This document shows, one piece after another, positions 57,159 to 64,000 of a DNA stretch of 64,000 nucleotides. The position numbers and the translations under genes were made by a program. Below the pieces are notes generated by a model. The model was not told the DNA's origin. It made no database searches and worked only from the letters and a program-made list of their open reading frames with translations. Origin of the DNA: Halorhabdus rudnickae (GTDB lineage: Archaea; Halobacteriota; Halobacteria; Halobacteriales; Haloarculaceae); the NCBI RefSeq assembly GCF_900880625.1, contig NZ_CAAHFB010000001.1, positions 682,001 through 746,000 of the forward strand, read 5' to 3'. The first letter of the stretch is position 1; every line of letters begins with the position of its first letter.

Positions 57159-57809
57159 ATGGTTCTCATGGCCGTCCTTCTCTATCGATTCGCTCAGTGC
57201 AAAGGAAGGAGTGACCGACAGGGGAGGCTATCTAAGGGGAAAATCGGGTATCTTCCGGCTGATCCGCCAGTTTTCGACGAACTCACCGCCTGGGAGCACC
57301 TGCGTCACGTCACCCGCCTGCAGGGGATGGCCGACGATCGGGCCGATGAACGCATCGAGAAACTCCTCAAGCGCTTCGACCTTCTCGGCGACGCCGACAG
57401 GCGTATCGAGACCTACTCGACGGGAATGACCAAGAAGGTCGGTATCATCGCGGCGCTGATTCACGACCCGGAGGTGGTCTTTCTCGACGAACCCACGCGC
57501 GGTCTCGATCCGCGCGCTGCTCGCACTGTGCGGGACACGATCGGCGATCTTGTCACCCGAAAAATGACTGTCTTCCTCTCGACGCACATTTTGCCGGTCG
57601 TCGAGGAGTTGGCCGACACCGTTGGCGTCATCGACGACGGGACTCTCGTCGCCGAGGCTCCGCCCATAGAATTGAAGCAGCGGTCCGAGGCGTCGCCCGA
57701 TCTCGAAACGGCTTTCCTCGAAGTCACCGATGAGCAGGATGGATCACCTGCCGACCAACTGTTATCGTCCAATCCGGCACCCACCGACGGAGGCAGGACG
57801 GATGGCTAA
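57159..57809 (+). pseudogene. ABC transporter ATPase lacking Walker A
   Basis: The frame from the ATG at 57159 (216 codons) starts with about 30 unrelated residues. It then becomes a good ABC ATPase: KIGYLPADPPVFDELTAWEH, LLGDADRRIETYSTGMTKKV (signature), DPEVVFLDEPTRGLDPRAAR (Walker B and D-loop) and VFLSTHILPVVEELADTVGV (switch His). The first ~80 residues with Walker A (GxxGxGKT) and most of the Q-loop are gone, so it cannot bind ATP normally. It overlaps the next gene by 8 bp. Confidence 0.88.
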
Positions 57810-58170
57810 AGAGTCGCCCCTCCTGTCACGATCTTCGACGAGTGCGTCGAGTGACCGCGGCGGCCGCTCGGCGTCAGGCAGGCTAGACTCACTCTCGCCA
57901 GCCCCATCCCGGAGCTTGGAGGTCGCCCGGATCGACCTGCTGCGGGGGTATCGCTGGGTCAGACATCAGGATCTCTGGTTCGCATTTACTGCAGTGGTTG
58001 GCGTGATGGGTGCGTTCTTCCTCGCCCAGACGTACTCGATCACGAGCGACATCGGCACCGCGATCGAACGCAACCGATACGATCCGTCACTGGAACTCGC
58101 CTTTGCCCTGGCGGAGCACTTCGAGTGCGCCATCGAGGATATCTTCGATCCCGTCGAGATCGACCCGTGA
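57802..58170 (+). pseudogene. ABC permease N-terminus fused in frame to the tail of an XRE regulator
   Basis: The frame from the ATG at 57802 encodes 122 residues. Residues 1-88 are the start of an ABC-2-like permease: SLEVARIDLLRGYRWVRHQD, LWFAFTAVVGVMGAFFLAQT (TM1). Residues 89-122, ERNRYDPSLELAFALAEHFE then CAIEDIFDPVEIDP, are the C-terminal part of the YozG/XRE-type HTH regulators common in archaea. The join is near 58059. A deletion evidently removed the rest of the permease and the regulator's HTH. Confidence 0.82.
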
Positions 58171-58244
58171 GTATCGGGCGTTCGACCTCCGTCGATACGC
58201 ACGACCGATAAATCGAAATAGATTCGCGACCGTGACCCCGATAC

Positions 58245-59567
58245 GTGCATTCCTCGTCCATCACCTTCGATTCATTACCTACTCCCGCATGGCTCCGTGA
58301 TCTTCCCGTCCTCGTGGGCAACCTCGTCCCGATCACGGGCATCCTCTTCTTCGGGTGGTCGCCGGCGGCTCTGTTGTTGATCTACCAGGCCGAACTGGCT
58401 GCCATCTGCGTCTGGACCGTGGTCAAGATCCCCTTCGCCCACAAGCGACCCAACAACGCCATCGACAACCACTTCAAACTGTTGGGCCCACTCCAGCAGA
58501 AACGTGGGTCTATCGGGTTGCCAGGGCCGCTCCTGTCAGTGTACCCGCGAAACGTCCCGACGCTTGTCTTCGCAGTCGTCCTCACGCCCATGGTCGTGGG
58601 GCTGGCGTTTGTCCCGTTTGCCCTGACGCGACCGACAGTCACCGAGGCTGATGCAGCTGCGTTCCTCCTCGGCGGGGCTGCGGTCTTTCTCACCCGCGAG
58701 ATTGAGACCTATCGCGAGTACTTCCGTGGGGGTGGGTATCGCGAGCACTCTCCACGTTCTTTGCTTCTCGTTCCCTTCAAGTATCTCTGTATCGTCGGCC
58801 TTCTGTTCATGGCCTTTCTCGGCCTCGAATCGACCGTCGGGACGACGGCGTTCCTCGATCCCGAGCGATCGGTGCTCGGTCTCGCGATCGGGAAACTCGC
58901 CTACGACGTCCGGGCCAGCCGATTAGCGCGCGACGACGACCGCCGGAGCATATTCTCACTACTCTACGGGAGCAAACGGACCGAGATCGAACCCGAACCC
59001 GTCGAGACGCCGGACGGGGAGCCGAAGCTCCGAACGTCGATGGGTCAGACAGCGACGATCGGTGACGCCCTGCTTCACGGACTCGCCTATCTGGCGGGCG
59101 CGATCGGTTTCGTCACTGTTCTGATCGTCGGTTTTGGTGTACTCGCGTCCAGTCTCGGGATCGTCTTTTTCGGCCTCGGCCTGGGTGGATTCTTCGTTGC
59201 ACTGCGAGCGATCACGCGCTACGTCCGGTACGGCACGCTCGAATACCAGTGCTACGGCGACGTTCTGGTGGCATACGACCGGCTTCTCGACGAACCACAG
59301 GCAAAAGTAGAGAATTACGCCGTCACCGAGATTGCTCTCTCGGAGGGACTGCTCGATCGCCTGCTCGGCACCGAAACGATCGAATTCGACGTCTATTCGG
59401 ACGCGGATACGACGGTGGAGCTGTTCGTCCCGGTCCCCGACAGCGTCGATACCGACGATACTGCCAACGAGAGTGTTGCGATGACTGTTCCCCACCTCGA
59501 TGCTCCGCGGTCGATCACAGAGGCGCTTGGACTCTCGTGGCATCTCGACGACAGCGCGCGTGATTGA
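58245..59567 (+). CDS. DUF6498-type membrane protein
   Basis: A 440-residue protein with a GTG start. Five or six hydrophobic segments occupy residues 20-220: LVGNLVPITGILFFGWSPAA, LLLIYQAELAAICVWTVVKI. The FFGWxxxxLLxxYxxE pattern is that of the DUF6498 family as I know it. A charged loop SKRTEIEPEPVETPDGEPKL is followed by two further helices and a C-terminal soluble PH-like domain (TIEFDVYSDADTTVELFVPV). Function unknown. GC content is core-like. Confidence 0.75.
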   Translation: MHSSSITFDSLPTPAWLRDLPVLVGNLVPITGILFFGWSPAALLLIYQAELAAICVWTVVKIPFAHKRPNNAIDNHFKLLGPLQQKRGSIGLPGPLLSVYPRNVPTLVFAVVLTPMVVGLAFVPFALTRPTVTEADAAAFLLGGAAVFLTREIETYREYFRGGGYREHSPRSLLLVPFKYLCIVGLLFMAFLGLESTVGTTAFLDPERSVLGLAIGKLAYDVRASRLARDDDRRSIFSLLYGSKRTEIEPEPVETPDGEPKLRTSMGQTATIGDALLHGLAYLAGAIGFVTVLIVGFGVLASSLGIVFFGLGLGGFFVALRAITRYVRYGTLEYQCYGDVLVAYDRLLDEPQAKVENYAVTEIALSEGLLDRLLGTETIEFDVYSDADTTVELFVPVPDSVDTDDTANESVAMTVPHLDAPRSITEALGLSWHLDDSARD

Positions 59568-59689
59568 GGGATGTTGTGCCGTTCTCTGGACCCATCCCAT
59601 CAGTCGGCGAATGCGGTTCAAACGCTCGTTTGACCTTCTGTCAGGTATATACTTGTGTATCCGCTACTGTGACACGCGGAGGTGTCACA

Positions 59690-59788
59690 ATGGCGCTCCT
59701 GAAATGTTCCAACTGTCCCCGACGGTTCGATACGCTCTCAGAAATGAGCGAGCACGCCGCAAGCGACCACGAACAGAACACGCACTAG
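59690..59788 (+). CDS. C2H2 zinc-finger microprotein, 32 aa
   Basis: MALLKCSNCPRRFDTLSEMS followed by EHAASDHEQNTH. The spacing C-x2-C-x12-H-x4-H is a classical C2H2 finger. ggaggtg lies 5 nt before the ATG and TATA-like ggtatatac (59644-59652) about 40 nt upstream. These signals support a real gene with a short leader. The stop is TAG. Single-finger proteins of this kind are frequent in haloarchaea and may bind nucleic acid or protein. Confidence 0.75.
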   Translation: MALLKCSNCPRRFDTLSEMSEHAASDHEQNTH

Positions 59789-60028
59789 TGCAAGAGACAC
59801 TGTTGTTCCCATCTCTCGAAGGACGTTTCCGGAGGGATCCTGACACAGCTGTCCTGACTGTTTCCCGTCTGGAAACGCTGGCCACTGCCTGATGATTCAT
59901 CACCACGTAGCCGTCCGTGCCCGCCCAGGTCAGAGGCGGGGTACAAATATCTGACCCCGGCTTGTCTACCGGTCGTCGCGTTCCACCCCAACCGTCCCCC
60001 TGTTTTTCCGTTCTGCTGGCGAAGCGAG

Positions 60029-60331
60029 TCAGCTGCTTTCGGGCGCGATATCGTCGAAGGTGTCGAACGGACCAGTCGCTTCTCCGAGGAGTCGACGGGT
60101 GCGCTGCTCCAGTTGCTGAGACTGCTTTTGTTGGCGTTGATATGCCTCGTGCGACTCTCGCTGCTCGGCCGGGTATTCAGACGCGGATAAGTGCTTGTGG
60201 ACAGGAACAACACTAGGTGACAACGATGCCAACTCCCAACCCATCAACCCATTCTGGCGGCCACAGTAGATACCACCACCCGAAGTCCCCTGGGTATCGA
60301 TGCGTGCGCCGAATATTGATTGCCATGACAT
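60029..60331 (-). CDS. Hypothetical protein, ~100 aa
   Basis: From the ATG at 60331 the frame encodes MSWQSIFGARIDTQGTSGGG then IYCGRQNGLMGWELASLSPS and a charged C-terminus YQRQQKQSQQLEQRTRRLLG ending PFDTFDDIAPESS. The acidic tail and Gln-rich helix look like real coding. A GTG at 60421 would extend it by 30 codons. No family is recognised. The IS6 element starts about 110 bp upstream (60444) and may have removed its promoter. Confidence 0.45.
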   Translation of the reverse strand: MSWQSIFGARIDTQGTSGGGIYCGRQNGLMGWELASLSPSVVPVHKHLSASEYPAEQRESHEAYQRQQKQSQQLEQRTRRLLGEATGPFDTFDDIAPESS

Positions 60332-60443
60332 TCCTTTCCTGCATAAGGTCACTCCTTCGCGACCCTGGACAAAGGAGCGGATGACAGGAGTGTTACCAGG
60401 TTCTTCGATTGTCTCTATCACTTATTAATGGCGTCGGGACAAA

Positions 60444-61142
60444 GGGTCGTGTTTAGTTTAGCGAGTTCCACCATGTTGCGAAACTCTGGAGCCACTTTTC
60501 GGCTATTTCCAGTTCAGCGTGACTGAAACAGTTTGAAAACGAAGAGGTGCGGCGTTTTACCTCACGAAAGACACGTTCGATGCTGTTCCGATTTCCGCTG
60601 CGTTCAACCTGAAATCGGAGCCCTGCTCGTTGCAGCGCAGTTTGGAGATGTCGAGCCCCATCGACGAGAAACACAGCGTTTTCGACATCGTGTTTCTCGC
60701 GGAGTTCCTGCAGGAACAGTTGAGTTAACGCAGTCGTAGTCGTCGAATACAGCCGAATATGCAGTAATTCGTTCGTTTCTGGATTTGCTGCGGCGTACAG
60801 CCAATACTGCTGATCGTTGATTCGAATCACTGTTTCGTCGAGTGCGATCTGATTCGGGGCTTTGCCGCCGACTGGCTGTAGATCGGCTTTTTGTACCCAA
60901 TCGTGGATTGCTTTCCGCGAGCGTTGGACACCAGACTTCTCAAGTTCCGGAACAGTATTCGAAAGCGATAGTCCAGCAAGATGCAGGTGAATACTGAGTT
61001 TCATCAGCAATCGCGATGTCGCTTCGCGCTCCACAAAGTCTACGTCGATCTGGTCGATACTACCGCTGAGGCGGGTGATTCTGGCCATGAAACATTCGAA
61101 AATTACCACGCCTCACTGTTCACGTTTAACTAAACACTGCCC
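60444..61142 (-). mobile_element. IS6-family insertion sequence, second type
   Basis: The left end GGGTCGTGTTTAGTTTAGCG (60444-60463) and the right end GGGCAGTGTTTAGTTAAACG (minus, from 61142) are imperfect inverted repeats. They differ from those at 50130, so this is another IS6 subtype. Flanks gggacaaa and aatggaag show no target duplication. Confidence 0.8.
60453..61088 (-). CDS. IS6-family transposase
   Basis: An intact 211-residue DDE transposase starting MARITRLSGSIDQIDVDFVE. DDE residues are in IALDETVIRINDQQYWLYAA, ENAVFLVDGARHLQTALQRA and NRNSIERVFREVKRRTSSFS. It is about two-thirds identical to the copy at 50138 by eye. The ATG at 61088 is favoured over a GTG-type extension of 7 codons because it matches the N-terminus of the sister gene. 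Confidence 0.92.
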   Translation of the reverse strand: MARITRLSGSIDQIDVDFVEREATSRLLMKLSIHLHLAGLSLSNTVPELEKSGVQRSRKAIHDWVQKADLQPVGGKAPNQIALDETVIRINDQQYWLYAAANPETNELLHIRLYSTTTTALTQLFLQELREKHDVENAVFLVDGARHLQTALQRAGLRFQVERSGNRNSIERVFREVKRRTSSFSNCFSHAELEIAEKWLQSFATWWNSLN

Positions 61143-61379
61143 AATGGAAGGCAGTAACGGGTCTGAGTCTCTCCATTGGGCGCATGCTGGTCCTGTTAGA
61201 GATACCAATGAAACCCCGCTAAAAGCTGAGATTCGACATGTACCGACGAAACCAGGAAGAGTAGTTTAAACTGAACCATCCTGCTGCAATATAGAGAAGT
61301 GTGCCTTTCTGATTGATCTCGACCGGAACACCGCTAAGAACCGTTACACTCGTTAGTTAGCGGGGTCTTGCGTGTATCA
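61143..61379. other. Spacer between IS6 and rdfA
   Basis: A plus frame 61144-61269 (ending KAEIRHVPTKPGRVV) may be the tail of a gene cut by the IS. No family is recognised. The rest is AT-rich promoter-like DNA with cgttagttagcgg just upstream of rdfA. Confidence 0.4.
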
Positions 61380-61982
61380 ATGAAGTCTGAAGAGGCCCAA
61401 CCTTGTTGTAAAATCGCCCGCGTTGCTGACGATTACAACATTTCAGAGATAGACGCGAAGCTGATTAAGCGACGGGAGCAGGGCGATAGCCTTCGAGACC
61501 TGGCCACATATTTGAACAAACAGATTCTCTCGGAATCTCTCAATACCGGGACGCGAGAAGTGGTCGGTGATGCAGATAGTATCTATAAGGTCCTGAGGGG
61601 GAATGATGTTAGTCGAAGTCGTCAGGTGGAACTGCGATCGAAACTCGACAGAAACGGAATCGATATCGAGGCAGTTGAGCGCGACTTCGTCTCTCATCAG
61701 ACGGTTCGGAACCATCTCCACGACTGCAAAGCAATCGATACCGGGCGAAAATCAACGGTCGATGTTGATGATGCTCAAAAAACCATTGAATGGGCTCAAG
61801 CGCGGTCAGAAGGGGTGATCGAGCAGACCCTCAAACGTCTTCGAAACGCAGGGAACGTGGCGGATACCCCGACCGAGGTCACCCTGTCAGTTCGGGTAGG
61901 GTGTTCCGCTTGCGGACGAACACATCGGATCGAAGATTACCTCGAACAGGGGGGATGCAACTGTCAGACCGATCCAAAATGA
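61380..61982 (+). CDS. rdfA: Rod-determining factor RdfA
   Basis: A 200-residue cytoplasmic protein of the RdfA family, shown in Haloferax volcanii to be needed for rod-shaped cells. Family features seen: KIARVADDYNISEIDAKLIK, DSLRDLATYLNKQILSESLN, then ADSIYKVLRGNDVSRSRQVE, IDIEAVERDFVSHQTVRNHL and the C-terminal zinc ribbon CSACGRTHRIEDYLEQGGCN with CNC. The start at 61380 fits better than one 4 codons earlier. It is followed 60 bp downstream by an sph gene, as in the known rdfA-sph arrangement. Confidence 0.85.
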   Translation: MKSEEAQPCCKIARVADDYNISEIDAKLIKRREQGDSLRDLATYLNKQILSESLNTGTREVVGDADSIYKVLRGNDVSRSRQVELRSKLDRNGIDIEAVERDFVSHQTVRNHLHDCKAIDTGRKSTVDVDDAQKTIEWAQARSEGVIEQTLKRLRNAGNVADTPTEVTLSVRVGCSACGRTHRIEDYLEQGGCNCQTDPK

Positions 61983-62042
61983 ACCAGCGGGACGGAGACG
62001 AATGCCGTGGCGCTTATCTACCGCTGTCGAGAAAGGGAAGCT

Positions 62043-63995
62043 ATGAGCCAACATAACACGGAAGGGCGTATTTCTGTATACGCCGAGAATATCGGCGGTA
62101 TCTCGCAGTGTGACGTGACGTTTGAATCTGGAGTAACCGTCTTACGAGGGCGGAACGCCACAGGTAGAACGTCACTCCTCAACGGCCTCGCTGGTGTGCT
62201 TGGAGGCACTGCTCCCACACTCAAGGGGGACGAACAAGAGGGGGAGGTCCGACTCGAGTTCAATGGGACCACGTACAACCAGCAGTATACACGCAAGGAT
62301 GGGACAGTACAAACTGCTGGCCAGCCCGTCACAGAGCGAAGTGATTTGGTCGATCTGTTCGTTTGTTTGACTGCGGAGAACCCTGCCCGCCGGGCAATCG
62401 TTCAGGACGGAAACTTACGAGACGTGATTATGCGGTCTGTCGACACTGATTCAATCCAGCGCCGCATCGAGGAGCTCCAGAGTGAGCGGAACCGAATCGG
62501 ACAGCGGATCAGAGCGATTGAAAGCGACCTCGAACAACGCACGACGGTCACAAGCCGAAAAACCACGTTGGAGGGTGAGCTAGAAGAGTGTGACCAAGAG
62601 ATCGATGAGTTACGCAACCAACTCGAACAGTTTGACGCCGACCCGGAAGAAGCAGAGAAAGTCGAAGAGGCACTGACGTCATTGGAAGAACGAAAGCAGG
62701 AGCTCGAATCGATCACAAATCGAATTCGAACCCAGGAAGACACACGCGAGGCCCTGCGAGACGAGCAAAGTGAGCTCCAAACAGAACGAGAGTCCATTGA
62801 AACCTCAGAGGAAGAACTGAAGCGGATCGAAACGAGGCTGTCTGAACTCACCTCTCGTGAGCGTTCGCTTGCAACGACAATTAATGACCTCTCTGCCATT
62901 GTCGATTTCAACGAAGATCTGGTTTCGAACGCTGATTCAGACCTTCTTCGTTCTGGAGAAGCAGCAGAGTCACCGGTCTCGAAACTCAACCCAATGTCGG
63001 AGACCGTCGAATGTTGGACATGCGGGACGCAAGTCGAACGAAATCAGATTGCTGGTCGATTGGACGAACTCCGCGATCTAGTTGATGAGAAACGGACAGA
63101 ACGGACCGAGGTGCAAACAGAGATCGAGAAACTGCGTGAATCACAGCAAGAGTTACAGGAGGTGATCGACCGACGGGATGAAATCGAGCAGCGTCTTGAC
63201 GAGATTTCATCGGAAATTGCACAGCGAGATCAGGCCCTCGACTCACTGAGAGAAGAACGCGAAGACGTCCACCAACGACTCTCTGAACTCGAAGAATTCG
63301 TCTCGGAACGAGAAGCTCTCCAAGAGAGCGAACTCACCGAGCAGTACCAGCAGCTTAGTGAACTCGAATACCGGCGGGGACAACTCGAGGAGGAGTTATC
63401 TTCTGTTCGAGAAGAGCTTGCGGAGTTGGACCGACTTGAAAACGAACGTGACCAACTACAGGCACAGCAGGATGAGGTTCAAGAGGAATTAGCGAGTCAA
63501 CGAACCCAAATTCGGGATCTCGAGGAGAGCGCAATCACCGCATTCAATGACCACATGGAAGAGATCCTGGATGTACTTCGCTACAAGAACATTGCCCGTG
63601 TCTGGATAGAACGGAAAGAGGGAGCAGAATTCAATTCGAGCCACGGGGGATATCGAGGGGGATCTGCGACCAAGTTTGAGTTACATGTTGTGCGAGAAAC
63701 TGATGAAGGACACGGATACGAAGATACTGTCCAGAGCCTCAGTGAGAGTGAACGGGAAGTAGTGGGACTGGTAGTCGCGTTAGCTGGCTATCTCGTGCAT
63801 GATGTCCACGAGATCGTTCCGATGATGTTGTTGGATTCATTGGAGGCAATCGACGCCGAGCGGATTGCTGCGCTGGTTGATTACTTCGCAGATTATGCGA
63901 CCTATTTGGTTGTAGCTCTCCTTCCCGAGGACGCAGACGCCCTCGGTGACGACCAGGCCGCTGTTGTCTCCGCGAATTTCGCCTCGGAGGAGTGA
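62043..63995 (+). CDS. sph: Archaea-specific SMC-related protein (Sph)
   Basis: A 650-residue Rad50/SMC-like protein. The N-terminal P-loop is VTVLRGRNATGRTSLLNGLA (about residues 29-48), with Arg where Walker A normally has Lys, as in other Sph proteins. Two long coiled coils (about 135-290 and 325-500, rich in E/R/Q heptads) flank a central zinc hook with ECWTCGTQVERNQI (CxxC). The C-terminal ATPase half has VQSLSESEREVVGLVVALAG (signature) and IVPMMLLDSLEAIDAERIAA (Walker B-like). It is complete, ending with TGA 5 bp before the window edge. Haloferax Sph3 acts with RdfA in cell shape. Which Sph paralogue this is cannot be settled. Confidence 0.88.
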   Translation: MSQHNTEGRISVYAENIGGISQCDVTFESGVTVLRGRNATGRTSLLNGLAGVLGGTAPTLKGDEQEGEVRLEFNGTTYNQQYTRKDGTVQTAGQPVTERSDLVDLFVCLTAENPARRAIVQDGNLRDVIMRSVDTDSIQRRIEELQSERNRIGQRIRAIESDLEQRTTVTSRKTTLEGELEECDQEIDELRNQLEQFDADPEEAEKVEEALTSLEERKQELESITNRIRTQEDTREALRDEQSELQTERESIETSEEELKRIETRLSELTSRERSLATTINDLSAIVDFNEDLVSNADSDLLRSGEAAESPVSKLNPMSETVECWTCGTQVERNQIAGRLDELRDLVDEKRTERTEVQTEIEKLRESQQELQEVIDRRDEIEQRLDEISSEIAQRDQALDSLREEREDVHQRLSELEEFVSEREALQESELTEQYQQLSELEYRRGQLEEELSSVREELAELDRLENERDQLQAQQDEVQEELASQRTQIRDLEESAITAFNDHMEEILDVLRYKNIARVWIERKEGAEFNSSHGGYRGGSATKFELHVVRETDEGHGYEDTVQSLSESEREVVGLVVALAGYLVHDVHEIVPMMLLDSLEAIDAERIAALVDYFADYATYLVVALLPEDADALGDDQAAVVSANFASEE

Positions 63996-64000
63996 TCGAT

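Overview
The window comes from the chromosome of a halophilic archaeon (class Halobacteria). The proteins are strongly acidic and most of the DNA is GC-rich. AT-rich TATA boxes sit about 25 nt upstream of starts that are often leaderless. Several families are typical of haloarchaea: DUF5793, HEWD, UPF0212, the RdfA/Sph cell-shape pair, long AglB and a TrmB regulator. Genus cannot be fixed from the sequence alone.

Layout. 1-7100 is core: the end of sucC, a DUF5793 protein, a two-gene pilus/secretion assembly pair (PilB-like ATPase plus a TadC-like membrane protein with an extra C-terminal domain), and the GTPase YchF. 7100-15550 is an accessory block between the convergent genes ychF and top6A. 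It holds two separate islands. The first has a Fic/Doc-like gene, a YwgA-like gene and the TrkA-TrkH potassium uptake pair. The second has a deoxyribosyltransferase-like protein, a winged-helix regulator and a HAD phosphatase. Between the islands lies a scar in which a 3' fragment of top6A is fused to a 3' fragment of ychF, so each island is bounded by one ychF end and one top6A end. 15558-24885 is the topoisomerase cluster: top6B-top6A, trmB, gyrB-gyrA, with a 20-bp perfect alternating-CG palindrome next to the gyrB TATA box. 25510-37290 is mostly core housekeeping: regulators, a type II NADH-dehydrogenase-like flavoprotein, proteasome beta, purM, TraB, an M50 protease and several small proteins.

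37376-46700 is a protein N-glycosylation locus: a decayed sulfatase, a GT4 glycosyltransferase, a DUF368 membrane protein, AglB oligosaccharyltransferase, a second glycosyltransferase and a flippase. The last two genes look more AT-rich than AglB. 46700-61150 is a heavily rearranged zone with an IS1595-type relic, a tnpB relic interrupted by an IS5-family element with an 8-bp target duplication, an IS5 fragment, two IS6-family elements, a truncated PAS protein, two transporters, and decayed genes (a VOC dioxygenase with two in-frame TAG codons, a headless SDR, an ABC ATPase without Walker A, and an ABC permease fused to the tail of an XRE regulator). 61380-63995 holds the cell-shape pair rdfA and an SMC-like sph gene.

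The best candidates for undescribed biology are the deoxyribosyltransferase-like/wHTH/HAD module in island 2, the Fic-like protein with its YwgA-like neighbour in island 1, the double-island architecture at the ychF/top6A junction, the supercoiling-sensitive-looking gyrB promoter, and the interior TAG codons in two otherwise intact reading frames. No CRISPR array, rRNA or tRNA was recognised.
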